Positions 28,317 to 38,191 of a DNA stretch of 64,000 bases are shown here, piece by piece. Source of the DNA: GCA-2746605 sp963704835 (GTDB lineage: Bacteria > Bacteroidota > Ignavibacteria > Ignavibacteriales > Melioribacteraceae); NCBI GenBank assembly GCA_963704835.1, contig CAVPHW010000032.1, positions 124,001 through 188,000 of the forward strand, given 5' to 3'. The notes under the pieces are model-generated. The model did not search any database. It was not told the DNA's origin and worked only from the letters and a program-made list of their open reading frames with translations. The position numbers were made by a program, and so were the translations under genes. Position 1 is the first letter of the stretch; each line of letters begins with the position of its first letter.

Positions 28317-28366
28317 TTTGCCAGGCACTTTTACTTGCCCGCCTTAGGTGGGAAGTGCCTGGCAAA
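28317..28366. repeat. REP-like palindrome, family A, solitary copy with inner hairpin
   Basis: The 14-bp arms TTTGCCAGGCACTT and AAGTGCCTGGCAAA are perfect inverted copies. The loop holds CCCGCC/GGTGGG, a second hairpin. It lies between convergent genes and may also act as a terminator. The core matches the palindromes that bracket the RAYT gene 10 kb away. Confidence 0.85.
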
Positions 28367-28381
28367 TAAAATAGCAATAAA

Positions 28382-31153
28382 TTATTTTATTGAAGTCTCT
28401 GTTTTTTCAGGTTTCTTTAAATCTTTTTCAATCACATTTCCATCAACATCAATAAGTTTAATTTCCATTCCTAATTCAGTTAAACCTTTTTCAACTTTCT
28501 CTTTATCACCAACAACAACCCAATCAATTTTATTAGGCTGAATTACTTTTTTTGCCGCATTGTTGATATCATCTAAACTTAAGCCATCTATTTTAGAAGC
28601 ATAAGTTGAAAAATAATCATCTGGGTAGCCGTATTGAATCATTTCTGATAAAGATCCGGCAATTGAATTTCCGGTTTCCCAAGAACCAGGTAAACTAAGA
28701 GTTTCGTTTAGCTTGTTTTTATTTAGTTCGTCATCAGTCGCAGGTTTATCTGTAAGAATACCATTTAATTCTTTAACAACTTCTTGAACAGATTCTTTTG
28801 TTTTATCAGTTTGAACAAGAGCATAAATTAAAAATGGACGCTGACCTCTTGCACCAAGCAACATACTTCTCGATCCATAAGACCAATGTTTGTCTTCTCT
28901 TAAATTCATATTAATTCTTGATGTAAATGAACCTCCAAGAATTGTGTTCATAGATTCCATTGCAATATTATCTTTATCAGCTTTTGGTGGGGCTGCATGT
29001 CCTGCTAGAATAATAGATTGTTGAGCACCAGGTTTATCCATTAAATAAATAGTGGATTTTTCCTTCAATCCAACATTAGAAATATTCTTCTTTGGTGTTT
29101 CAGCTTTAGCCCACTTTGCAAATAAATTTTCTAATTTAGATTTAATTTCATCCATTGTAATATCGCCAACAACAACCAAGGTTGAATTATTTGGTCTAAT
29201 CCAAGTTTTGTGGAATTTTTCTAAATCGGTTTTGCTAATTTTGTCTACTGTACTTTCATAACCAGAGCCGGTAAATGGTAAGCCGTATGCATGATCTTTA
29301 CCGTAAATATATTGAGGAAATACTCTAAGAGCCATTTGGATTGGAGTTGATTTCTCTCTTTGTATTCCGGCAATTGTTTCCTTTTTAATTCTTTCTAACT
29401 CGTTATTTGGGAAAGAAGGATTAAGAAGTACATCCGCATAAAGATTTAATGATTTATCTAAATTAGATTTTAATGCAGACATTGAAACAAAAGAAACATC
29501 TAGATTTGATCCGGTGTTTAATGTTGCTCCTAAGTTTGCTAATTCTTCACTAATCTGTAGAGAAGACTTATTTATTGTTCCTTCCTCCATCATAGAAAGT
29601 GCTAATGATGCAGTACCGGGTAACGCAAATTGATCAGAGGAAAAACCAGCATCAACAACCATTCTTAAATTAACAACCGGAATTGCAGTCCGTTGAGCAA
29701 GCATCACTTTTAATCCATTTGATAAAGTTGCTTTTTGAATTTCAGGAAACACTGCAGCAGGTGGAGTTGAAGTTTCCGGTAGTTTAGATCTATCTGCGCC
29801 AACTATTCTTTCTGTATATTTTGGGAAAGGGTGAATTTCTAAAACATTAACTCCATCAGATAACCATTTAATTGCCGATTTTTGTAAATCTTTAATAGTT
29901 GCCTTTGCAACCAATTTTAATTTGGTTTTGTAAAAATCTGGAGATCCGCCATAAACTTCACTTTGAGCTAGAATATCTGATTTTCCGCCAAATCCACCAA
30001 TTCTTTCAATACCTCTTACAAAGCTGGCAATATGCTGAGTCCTAACTCTATCCAATTCTTTTTGAGTTGGACCATCTTTTAAAAATTTTGCTAATTCTTC
30101 ATCAATTGCTTTTTCAACTATTGATAAATCAACGCCGGGTTTTGCAGTAGCTGAAACTACAAATTGACTGCTAATTTCACCGCCATCATAACTAGCTGTT
30201 ACTTCTGTTGCTATCTGATCATCATACACTAGTCTTTTGTAAAGTCGTGAAACTTTTCCCATTGCAAGAACATCGCTTACAAGATCCAATGAAACTAGTT
30301 CTTCGTTTTTCCATTCCGGAATATTCCATACTTTGTAAATTCTTGATTGCGGAACTCGGTCTTGTGCAATTTGTCTTTTTGATCCTTCCATTTTGGCAAT
30401 CCAAGTATCGTGTTTTTTGATTGGAGGACCAGCTGGAATATCACCAAAATATTTTTCAACTTTTGCTTTTGCATCTGCAGCGGTAATATTACCTGCAACA
30501 ACTAAAACTGCATTTGCGGCACCATAATAGGTTTTAAACCATTCATGCACATCTTCAACACTTGCGGCATTTAAATCTTCCATTGAGCCAATAACTGTCC
30601 AAGAATATGGGTGACCTGCAGGATAAGTATTGTGCTGAATCATTTCATAAGCGACAGCATAAGGCTGGTTTTCACCTTGTCGTTTTTCATTTTGTACAAC
30701 ACCACGTTGTTCATCAAGTTTTGCCTGAGTAATTGCACCAAGCAAATGTCCCATTCTGTCAGATTCCATCCAAAGGGCTAAATCTACTGCAGAAGTTGGA
30801 ACATTCTGAAAATAATTTGTTCGGTCTTGATTTGTGGTTCCATTTAAATCTGTTGCACCAACTCTTTCTAATGCTTGAAAATAATCATCATCAAAATTTT
30901 CACTACCATTAAACATTAAGTGCTCAAAAAGATGAGCAAATCCGGTTTTACCTAACTTCTCATTTTTTGAACCGACATGATACCAAACATTAACTGCAAC
31001 AATTGGTGCCTTGTGGTCTTCATGAACAATAAGTGTAAGTCCATTGTCCAGAACAAATTTTTCGAATTTAATATCAATATTATCAACACTTTGTGCTGAA
31101 ATCATTGATACAAACAGAATTAAGAAGACAATAATTAAATTTTGTTTCTTCAT
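28382..31153 (-). CDS. M16-family zinc protease, two fused domains, exported
   Basis: The 923-residue protein has a signal peptide ending MISAQ. Its N-terminal M16 domain carries the inverted zinc motif HLFEH (residues 74-78) and the downstream glutamate region. A second M16-like half lacks HxxEH and provides the closing clamshell, with SSFTSR-like LGGSFTSRINMNLRE and WSYGSR motifs. Such fused M16 proteins degrade peptides in the periplasm. Expected length is near 900-950, so it is complete. A promoter is visible at 31180-31211. Confidence 0.92.
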   Translation of the reverse strand: MKKQNLIIVFLILFVSMISAQSVDNIDIKFEKFVLDNGLTLIVHEDHKAPIVAVNVWYHVGSKNEKLGKTGFAHLFEHLMFNGSENFDDDYFQALERVGATDLNGTTNQDRTNYFQNVPTSAVDLALWMESDRMGHLLGAITQAKLDEQRGVVQNEKRQGENQPYAVAYEMIQHNTYPAGHPYSWTVIGSMEDLNAASVEDVHEWFKTYYGAANAVLVVAGNITAADAKAKVEKYFGDIPAGPPIKKHDTWIAKMEGSKRQIAQDRVPQSRIYKVWNIPEWKNEELVSLDLVSDVLAMGKVSRLYKRLVYDDQIATEVTASYDGGEISSQFVVSATAKPGVDLSIVEKAIDEELAKFLKDGPTQKELDRVRTQHIASFVRGIERIGGFGGKSDILAQSEVYGGSPDFYKTKLKLVAKATIKDLQKSAIKWLSDGVNVLEIHPFPKYTERIVGADRSKLPETSTPPAAVFPEIQKATLSNGLKVMLAQRTAIPVVNLRMVVDAGFSSDQFALPGTASLALSMMEEGTINKSSLQISEELANLGATLNTGSNLDVSFVSMSALKSNLDKSLNLYADVLLNPSFPNNELERIKKETIAGIQREKSTPIQMALRVFPQYIYGKDHAYGLPFTGSGYESTVDKISKTDLEKFHKTWIRPNNSTLVVVGDITMDEIKSKLENLFAKWAKAETPKKNISNVGLKEKSTIYLMDKPGAQQSIILAGHAAPPKADKDNIAMESMNTILGGSFTSRINMNLREDKHWSYGSRSMLLGARGQRPFLIYALVQTDKTKESVQEVVKELNGILTDKPATDDELNKNKLNETLSLPGSWETGNSIAGSLSEMIQYGYPDDYFSTYASKIDGLSLDDINNAAKKVIQPNKIDWVVVGDKEKVEKGLTELGMEIKLIDVDGNVIEKDLKKPEKTETSIK

Positions 31154-31179
31154 GGTTCCTCTTTTTTGTTATAGATAAA

Positions 31180-31211
31180 TAAAGTTAATAATATTTTTAA
31201 TTTTTAGGCAA
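31180..31211 (-). promoter_or_regulatory. Bacteroidetes-type promoter for the M16 protease gene
   Basis: The reverse strand reads TTG (31211-31209), 21 bases, then TAACTTTA (31187-31180), one base from TAnnTTTG. It lies 27-58 bases before the ATG at 31153. Confidence 0.55.
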
Positions 31212-31265
31212 GCTAAAACTATTGGACGAAATTGATGGAATATAGTTTCAATTTACTGATTACTT

Positions 31266-31820
31266 CTAAAAATAAAGTAGCAAAAATAAAATGGGTATTA
31301 GGAAACCTAAAAGTGCAAACCATTTTCCTCTTCCGGTAAATCCTTTTTTACCTTTTATCATAAATAGACCGGTTACGGCAAGAAAAATTAAACTTAACGC
31401 AAAAATATCTGCGACCCAGGTCCATATTTTTTTTGGATGATTTAAATGTAGAAAATTGGTTTCCCTAATTATGGTTCTGCTTGTAACAACTTCCAAAACC
31501 GCAATTCTGCTTTTAAGATTTGCTGAAATAGATTTATTCTGATAAAATATATCAATTGAGTTGGGACTAGATCGAAATGAACTTTTTACGCTATCATTGA
31601 TTGAATAATACTTGGTTAATTCACTTACCAAATTCTCGCTTGTAAAAGTTGAATCGAGATTTGAAGGAATGACTAAAGTGTCTTTTACAATACTGTAATT
31701 CGGGTTCCAATCACTAACATGGTTTACTGCAATACCGGAGATTGAATAAATAATTGTTAATCCAAATGCTAAATAGCCAACATCTCTGTGAAGAAAGCGA
31801 ATGAGTTTACGAATTTTCAT
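31266..31820 (-). CDS. PepSY-associated membrane protein
   Basis: Starting at the ATG at 31818-31820 gives MKIRKLIRFLHRDVGYLAFG, which matches the PepSY_TM start (HRWLG-like 'LHRDVGYLAFGL'). Helices are seen at residues 13-30, and two near the C-terminus (VADIFALSLIFLAVTGLFMI and FALLGFLIPILFLLLYF). The middle soluble part faces the periplasm. A heme or metal-related role is typical of the family, but nothing here proves it. An upstream TTG would add six residues without a better ribosome binding site. Confidence 0.7.
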   Translation of the reverse strand: MKIRKLIRFLHRDVGYLAFGLTIIYSISGIAVNHVSDWNPNYSIVKDTLVIPSNLDSTFTSENLVSELTKYYSINDSVKSSFRSSPNSIDIFYQNKSISANLKSRIAVLEVVTSRTIIRETNFLHLNHPKKIWTWVADIFALSLIFLAVTGLFMIKGKKGFTGRGKWFALLGFLIPILFLLLYF

Positions 31821-31871
31821 TTTGATTTTTAATTCCAAATACTTTTAAATTCTATTATTTGCGAAATAGTC

Positions 31872-31886
31872 AAACCTCGGAGGTTT
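31872..31886. repeat. REP-like palindrome, family B
   Basis: The exact 15-mer AAACCTCGGAGGTTT recurs here, 15 bases after the LuxR-type frame ends. Confidence 0.75.
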
Positions 31887-31901
31887 ATATAAAAACAGCT
31901 C

Positions 31902-32307
31902 TTATTCAATAATATTTTTAATCTGCTTAAAAAGAACACCGGCTAGTTGTGAACGTTTGTTCACATTTAGATTTTTAAGAATTTCTCTAATATGCGAATC
32001 TATGGTTAGAGGTGAAGTCCCAAAAATTTCACCGATTTCTTTGCTCGATAAACCTTCAACTGTATATAAAAATATTTGGAACTGCTTATGGGTTAACTTC
32101 GATTTGATTTCTTCCAATGTAATATTTAATTCACTTTTAAGAGGTGTGCGGATCAGAAATTTGTGTCTTCAATTTATGAATTTCATCTTCAAGTTTAAAT
32201 GCCTTATCTCTCCACTTAAACTTAGATTGTATCTCAAAAACAAGTATAAAAATGCTAATAAGAATTATGAAAAAGAATAAAACAAGCCAATCTACGGGTA
32301 AAGACAT
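31902..32307 (-). pseudogene. Membrane-anchored LuxR-type regulator, interrupted by one frameshift
   Basis: A reading frame starting at the ATG at 32305-32307 (good AGGAG before it) encodes one membrane helix (DWLVLFFFIILISIFILVF) and then a coiled-coil, KWRDKAFKLEDEIHKLK, but stops at 32137. A second frame, with no ATG, picks up as LKSELNITLEEIKSKLTHKQFQ and carries a LuxR/GerE helix-turn-helix (LSSKEIGEIFGTSPLTIDSHIREILKNLNV). Joining them gives a membrane segment, coiled coil and DNA-binding domain of about 135 residues, which is the simplest reading. Two separate genes, the second from a TTG at 32115-32117, are the alternative. The start overlaps the end of the upstream membrane-protein gene. 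Confidence 0.6.
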
Positions 32308-32920
32308 CTAAAACTCCTAGCAAAGAAATAATTAGAAATAACAACTGCAATGTATTGTAAAAGAAAACCAAAAAATCTTAAATCATCTGAAGAAGGTGAA
32401 ATTCCTAAAAGAGTAATTAGTGAATATAGATAAATACCTAAATGAATAAAGCTAAGTCCCGGTGATAATTTTATCTTCATTTTGTCAATTTTAAATGAAA
32501 GAAAAAATGAAAGAACTAACAATACTATTGCATCTGTCCATATCATAAAATCTGGGGTAAAATTAAATTTCCCCAAAAGTAGTCTCCCAAAAATGACAAT
32601 AACCCAATGATAAATGGAATTAATATATAGTTTTTTTTTAAACCGGACCATTTTAATAAGTAGTAAGAAAATAAAATTGTGTGAAGCGGCAGGTAAATTC
32701 TAAAAAGCCATACATTATGTAGACCAAAACCCATTGATAGAGTTAATGCTAGCATCTGGAAAAAAAAAGTAACATAAACATATATTTCAAAAATTCTAAA
32801 ATCTAAAGTAAAAGTAGATTTCTTCCTTCTGGCATAAATTGCAGAGAAAATAGGTAACAGCATTGTTATCTGTGCTAAATATGCTATTACTGTACCAAAC
32901 AAATGAATAATTGAAATCAT
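32292..32920 (-). pseudogene. Multi-pass membrane protein, interrupted by one frameshift
   Basis: The first frame (from the ATG at 32918-32920) has a start of several hydrophobic helices and ends at 32543. The second frame (32292-32651) carries the next helices (TDAIVLLVLSFFLSF, LGIYLYSLITLLGI, LLQYIAVVISNYFF). The two overlap by about 110 bases. A run of eight T at about 32634-32641 (A8 on this strand) is a likely place for the shift. Joined, they make a protein of about 200 residues with about seven transmembrane helices, as in a family common in Bacteroidota of unknown function. It is co-directional with the LuxR-type gene, whose ATG overlaps its end, and with the exported protein gene upstream. 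Confidence 0.6.
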
Positions 32921-32926
32921 AATGTT

Positions 32927-33352
32927 TTAATTACAATTTGGAGGGCAACCCAAAACCAGTTCCAAAGTATAATCTCCGTTTGTCAAAGTTAAAGTTTTAG
33001 GTCGCATTTCAACATTTGTAGTTATTTTTGTTCCTTTTTGAAGCAGTAAGTAAACTTGACTTGTACTCATTTTATAAAAAACTTCAGTATCAGAATCTGC
33101 CGAACCGAGAACACTATTTCTATCATTATCAAGTGCTCGTAAATTTCCGGACTCAATATTCAGCATAATATATTCACCGGCAATATCTAACATACTTTTT
33201 AGCTCGTCATTATCAACTTCAATAAAACGAACGACTGCTCCAAACTCATTGTTCGCGTAATTTGCGTCAAATATTTTACCAATAACTTATGCATTTAAAC
33301 TACAAAAAGAAGAAAAAATTAGAATAAATAAAACGTATAAATTTCGGGTCAT
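32927..33352 (-). pseudogene. Exported protein of unknown function, with an in-frame TAA after the signal peptide
   Basis: From the ATG at 33350-33352 a signal peptide is read (MTRNLYVLFILIFSSFCSLNA) and then TAA at 33287-33289. The same frame continues without any other stop as VIGKIFDANYANNEFGAVV to the C-terminus GCPPNCN. A CAA in place of TAA would give NAQ, the usual cleavage-site end in this window (ISNAQ, NVCAQ, MISAQ). One C-to-T change on this strand therefore explains it. It is either a true nonsense mutation or a base-call error. The protein body is mainly beta-like, with no known motif. Confidence 0.6.
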
Positions 33353-33927
33353 TTTTTTACTTCACCACAGTTTTTATTAAAAATAATGCAAAACACCTTA
33401 AAACTAAGGTGTTTTTTCCATAATACTTGGTATTGACAAAGCTCCAAAACGGTATTACGTTTAGTATATATTTCATGTTCTTTAATTTACTTTTTAGCGG
33501 TTCTCTTTATTCAATCCAAATTGTTAAATAATGGTTTCTTTTTTTGACCCCCAAAAATAAGGAAAAATAACTTTTTGCAAAAAGAAGTTATTTCATTATT
33601 GCAATTTAATATAACAAATAATCCCATGGGTCTATTTGTTTGTTAAAAACTTTGGAGAGTTTACAAGAGAACCCGCTTTATAGGTTTAGTTTCTTGTTTT
33701 TAAATTTAACACGAACAAACGTTCACCATGTTTTCTGCCAAACTAAAAATATTCCAAATATTCAATTGTTTCTATTCGTTATTTCAATAAATTATTTTCA
33801 TTTCATTGTTTTGCATAAATTTCCAATTTAATATTCTAAAAAGAATAATTGAATTTCTATTTGGGCAGGGGAAAAGATAAGTTTGAACCTCTGGATCAAT
33901 TAGAAGAGCCAGATCAATTAATTAAAT
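33353..33927. other. Gene-poor intergenic stretch with two hairpins
   Basis: I find no supportable gene in this 575-base gap, which is very AT-rich. It contains a hairpin with arms AAAACACCTTA and TAAGGTGTTTT (33390-33415) followed by T on the plus strand, and a second one with arms AAATAACTT and AAGTTATTT (33566-33593). It also holds GAACAAACGTTCAC at 33713-33726, which is repeated inside the LuxR-type gene. A family C palindrome lies at the right end. Confidence 0.5.
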
Positions 33928-33955
33928 TAACCCAGATTGCGAGCAATCTGAGTTA
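33928..33955. repeat. REP-like palindrome, family C
   Basis: The arms TAACCCAGATTG and CAATCTGAGTTA pair with one mismatch around CGAG. It lies 17 bases after the DUF4920 stop. Confidence 0.75.
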
Positions 33956-33971
33956 CAAGGAAATTAATTTA

Positions 33972-34433
33972 TTATTTTATTTCAGCGCCTAAACCTTTAA
34001 TCTGATAAACCTTTTTAGTCGTATTTTCATGTTCGCATGCTTCTTTACCTTCATCTTTATGCTCGCCGGCACAATCGCCACCGCATCCTTCACCTTCAAC
34101 AACCATAGAATAAACTTCGCCTTCAACTAAAGCTTTTTGTCCTTTTGCTTCCATTGGAAAAACAATTTCGCCGTCGTTAACTTTTACACGGATCGATTCA
34201 AATTCTTTTTCACCGCTTAAATTTATCCAGCAGCCTCTTTTTTCACAAACACCAACAACGGTTCCTTCAACTAAAACTTTTTTACCAACAAAAACTTCAG
34301 GATTTTCAAGTATCTTAGAAATGCTGGTTTTTTCTTTTAGGGAAATATTTTCGCCATATTTTTTGGTTTCTTTTGCATACATTATTGCAGAAGCAAAAAG
34401 TAAAATTAGAGCCAGACTTAATAATTTTTTCAT
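33972..34433 (-). CDS. DUF4920-type exported protein
   Basis: The start at the ATG at 34431-34433 gives a signal peptide MKKLLSLALILLFASAIMYA, whereas the longest frame adds 22 residues unlike a signal. The domain shows an OB-fold-like pattern: NPEVFVGKKVLVEGTVVGVCEKRGCWINL, SIRVKVNDGEIVFPM and ALVEGEVYSM. A C-terminal Cys/Glu/His-rich loop (GCGGDCAGEH, EACEHEN) may bind metal, which is inferred. The family is periplasmic and of unknown role. It is divergent from the LD-carboxypeptidase gene. Confidence 0.75.
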   Translation of the reverse strand: MKKLLSLALILLFASAIMYAKETKKYGENISLKEKTSISKILENPEVFVGKKVLVEGTVVGVCEKRGCWINLSGEKEFESIRVKVNDGEIVFPMEAKGQKALVEGEVYSMVVEGEGCGGDCAGEHKDEGKEACEHENTTKKVYQIKGLGAEIK

Positions 34434-34513
34434 TTTTCCTTTTCCGTTTAATTTTAAAATCTTATTATATAACTTAATTTTGATTAAAGAATATTGCAAG
34501 GATTTTTCGCACT

Positions 34514-35549
34514 ATGAAAATAAGTTTTTCTATAAAAAACACTATCTATATTATTTTAATTTTGTTTGTTAGTAGTTGCAAGACATTGGATTCTAATCTT
34601 GATCAAAATATAAATTCCGTCACTTTAAAGCCTAAAAGATTACAAAAGGGTGACACAATCGGACTTGTTTCTCCCGCGAGTTATATAACAAATGAGCAAT
34701 TAGAAGAAGCTAAAACCAATTTAGTAGATTTAGGATTCAAGGTTAAATACACTGATACAATATTAAAAAAATATGGTTATTTGGCAGGAACAGATTTAGA
34801 GCGAGCTGAAGATCTAAACAATATGTTTGAAGATGAAGATGTGAATGCAATAATGGCTGTCCGTGGTGGTTATGGCTGCGCAAGATTATTGCCTTTACTT
34901 AATTATGATTTGATCAAATCTAACCCCAAAATAATAATTGGTTACAGCGATATAACTTCTTTATTGTATGCAATTTATTCAAAAACCGGATTAGTTGGTT
35001 TTCATGGACCAGTTGGAACATCGACTTTTAATGAATACTCAGTAAACCACTTGAGAATATTTAATAATCCCACCCATAATTATGAAATGAAAAATTTCCA
35101 AGGATGAAGAGCAATTGGTTGATAAATGCAGGGATAGTGGAAGAGAAATTAGTTGGTGGAAATCTTTCTATAGTTGTTTCAATGATAGGAACAGAATATG
35201 ACATTGATACAAAAGGTAAAATTATTTTTTTAGAAGAAATTGATGAAAAGCCCTACGTATTGATAGAATGTTAACTCAAATGAAGCAAAGTGGTAAATTT
35301 GATAATTGTTCTGGAGTTGCACTAGGAGTTTTTAGAAAGTGCGATATTGATGAGAATGATCCCAAAATTGAAAAATCATTAACATTACAGCAAGTTCTTA
35401 GAGATGTTTTCTCTGATCTCAAAATTCCTGTTATATATGGACTTTCTTTTGGTCATATTGAAAATAAATTTACATTACCATTTGGAATTAATGCACAATT
35501 AGATACTTATAAGAAAAGTTTAACTTTATTAGAAAAGGCAGTCGAGTAA
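34514..35549 (+). pseudogene. LD-carboxypeptidase (S66 family), lipoprotein, interrupted by at least two frameshifts
   Basis: The first frame has a lipoprotein signal (ILFVSSCKT), GDTIGLVSPASYIT, AVRGGYGCARLLPLL and IIGYSDITSLLYAI, the last containing the S66 nucleophile serine. It ends at 35107. The sequence then reads WLINAGIVEEKLVGGNLSIVV, and the last part (to 35549) carries GVALGVFRKCD, IPVIYGLSFGHIENKFTLP with the catalytic histidine, and the end. Breaks lie near 35100 and 35255. Intact enzymes cut the L,D bond of murein tetrapeptides. It stops 3 bases before the priA TTG start and belongs to a run of damaged genes. Confidence 0.78.
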
Positions 35550-35552
35550 ATT

Positions 35553-38034
35553 TTGTTTGCAGAAGTAGTATTCCCATTACCTTTTAGAAACTCGTTTACA
35601 TATTCAATTCCGGAAGAATTGGAAGAAAATATTATGGTTGGCGTGAGAGTTGTTGCTCCTTTTGGCAAAAGGACATTAACCGGATTTGTAATTAAGAGTT
35701 CAGAAAAAACGGATGTTAAAGAGAAAATAAAACCAATAAGTGATGTTTTAGATAATCAGCCGATTTTTAGTAAAAAGTCTGTTAAAATTTTATGAATGGA
35801 TTTCTGAATATTATTTAAGTTCTTTGGGTGAAGCACTTAAAAATTCTGTTCCTTACGGCTTAGATGTTGAATCTAAAAAAAACAATTATTTCTGATAAAG
35901 AGTTTTGTTTACAATTTTTGCTAAAGAAAAAAATGTAAAAGTACTCGTGCAAAATTGCTGAAAATTCTTTCCGAAAAAGAATCTTTTAAAATTAGCTTAT
36001 CTTCAAAAATTAGTAAGAAAAAAAGCATTTATTCGAGTTCTTAAAACTCTTGAGAAAAAAGGTGCTATTACTATTCTTGATGAAATAGAGGATGCAAAAG
36101 TAAAAGTTAAAAAAGTAAAATTTGTTGCTCTTAACAAAACCACAGATGAGATTTATGCTCTTATGCCGGAAGAAATTGAAAAAAGATCCTCAAAACAAAT
36201 AGTTGTTCTTTTGGAGTTGTTAAATACAAAGAAAAAGAATTTCAGCAAAGTGAGTTATTAAAGAAAACCAACTCAAATCAATCTTCGTTAAATTCGCTTG
36301 CAAAGAAAGGGATAGTTAAAGTTTTTGATAAAGAAATAGAAAGAGTTTATACAGAAACTTATTCCGAGAAGATGCACCAAAATTTTAAGCTCACTGATAA
36401 ACAATCTGCAATAGTAAAGAAAGTTTCAGCGGATATAGAATGAAGAGCAGTTTAAGACCTATCTATTGCATGGAATAACCGGTTCGGGTAAAACTCAAGT
36501 ATATATTGAACTTGCAGAAGAGGCAATTGCTCTAAGAAAGGGAAAACAGTCTTAATTTTAGTTCCGGAAATTTCTTTAACACCTCAAATTACATTCTCGA
36601 TTTTTTAACACTTTTGGCAGTACAGTAACAGTAATGCACAGCAGAATGTCTTTAGGAGAAAGATATGATTCATGGCGTGGAATAATAAAGGGAAAGTATA
36701 AAATTGTAATTGGGGCAAGGTCAGCAATTTTTGCTCCTTTAGAAAATATTGGACTAATTGTAGTTGATGAAGAACATGACCAAAGTTACAAGCAGTATGA
36801 TTTAATTCCCAAATACAATGCAAGAGATGCTGCTGTTTTAAGAGGTATGTTTACAGATTACCCGTTTTATTAGGCTCAGCAACGCCTTCCATTGAAAGCA
36901 TGTACAATTCCAAAATTGGTAAGTATGAGTTATTAGAATTAGATGAAAGAGTTGATAATGCCAAACTGCCAAAAATAAAATTGGTTGATATTATCCTTGA
37001 GAAAAAGAAAAACAGAATGGTTGGTGTGTTTTCAAAAACCTTGTTGGAAGCCATTGACCAAAGATTAACCAAGAAAGAAAATGTTATAATTCTACAAAAT
37101 AGAAGGGGATTTGCTACCCAAGCTTATTGTGATGATTGCGGAACGATTGATATGTGTCAGGATTGTTCTGTCTCAATGGTTTATCATATTCATAAAAATA
37201 TTATGAAGTGCCATTATTGTGGTTCAGTAAAAGCAGCACCCAAAGCGTGTAAAGTTTGTGGATCAATAAATATTAAATTCTTTGGAACCGGGACGCAAAG
37301 AGTTGAAGATGAATTATCTTACCATTTTCCAAATGCTAAAATTGAGAGAATTGATTCTGATTCAATTAACCGAAAAGGTAAGCTGGGCTTAATCTTGAAC
37401 AGTTTCCGAAAAGGTGAAATTGATATTTTGGTCGGGACCCAAATAGTCTCTAAAGGGAATGGATTTCTCAAATGTAACATTAGTCGGAGTTGTTTCTGCG
37501 GAAACTTCTTTATGGTTACCGGATTTTAGAGCTGATGAAAGAACTTTTCAATTGCTTGACTCAAGTTGCGGGAAGATCGGCAGAAGCAAAGAAGAAGGGG
37601 AAGTACTTGATACAAACACAAAATCATAAACATTTTGTTCTTCAAAAAGTTTTAGATAATAATTACAATGATTTTTATCAAAATGAAATATTATTACGCC
37701 GACAGAATCACTATCCTCCTTTTTCAAGAATTGGTTTGGTTGAAGTTAAAAATGAAGATGAGCAAAAAGCTAAACAAGCTGTTAATGATTTTCATAAAAG
37801 GCTAAATAAGTTTAGTGATAGACTTTTAATTCTGCCGCCGAATGAAGCAATAATTGCTAAAGATCAAAGGTATTTACAGATATCAGATTTTGATAAAAAG
37901 TTTGAGGAAAAACAGATCCGAATGGAAAAATTTTGAGGAATGCTTTGCTGAATGCTTTTATTGATTATAATCAAAAATCCAGATTTAGAGATGTAAAAAT
38001 TTATTTTGATATTGATCCGCAGAGTGTGATTTAA
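35553..38034 (+). pseudogene. priA: Primosomal protein N' (PriA helicase), broken by many small indels
   Basis: All parts of PriA are present in order but in shifting frames. They are the N-terminal 3'-DNA-end-binding domain (FAEVVFPLPFRNSFTYSIP), Walker A (GITGSGKT) near 36480, EISLTPQI, DEEHDQSYK near 36770, the SATPSIESM motif and QNRRGFATQAYC. The zinc-binding cysteines follow (CDDCGTIDMCQDC, CHYCGS, CKVCGS), then GTGTQRVEDEL and the C-terminal DIDPQSVI end. I count roughly ten shifts between 35790 and 37940. PriA restarts stalled replication forks and is almost universal, so a sequencing problem is more likely than loss. The start appears to be TTG at 35553. Confidence 0.85.
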
Positions 38035-38052
38035 AAAAGTTAAAAAATGTAG

Positions 38053-38074
38053 CCGCAGACTTCAGTCAGCGTGG
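38053..38074. repeat. REP-like palindrome, family G (CCGCAGAC...), imperfect copy
   Basis: CCGCAGAC and GTCAGCGTGG flank TTCA, with one deviation from a perfect dyad. A perfect relative with the same CGCAGAC core is at 54150-54173. It is the first of three palindromes upstream of the transposase. Confidence 0.5.
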
Positions 38075-38090
38075 TTTAAAATAATTTAAA

Positions 38091-38123
38091 AAACCTCCAA
38101 GGTTTTTAAAACCTTGGAGGTTT
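38091..38123. repeat. REP-like palindrome, family B variant
   Basis: The arms AAACCTCCAAGGTTTT and AACCTTGGAGGTTT form a long perfect hairpin with the CCTCC/GGAGG core of family B. Confidence 0.7.
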
Positions 38124-38141
38124 AATATGGATTGATTCATA

Positions 38142-38174
38142 ACGTGCCAGGCACTTCAAAAGTGCCTGGCACGT
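38142..38174. repeat. REP-like palindrome, family A, left flank of RAYT gene
   Basis: The perfect 15-bp arms ACGTGCCAGGCACTT and AAGTGCCTGGCACGT flank a 2-3 base loop. It ends 17 bases before the transposase ATG. Confidence 0.9.
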
Positions 38175-38191
38175 ATATAAAATAAAACACA

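Noticed and set aside
33642..33662. AACTTTGGAGAGTTT resembling the start of 16S rRNA
   Set aside because: The following bases do not match rRNA, and no rRNA body is present. A short match is not enough.
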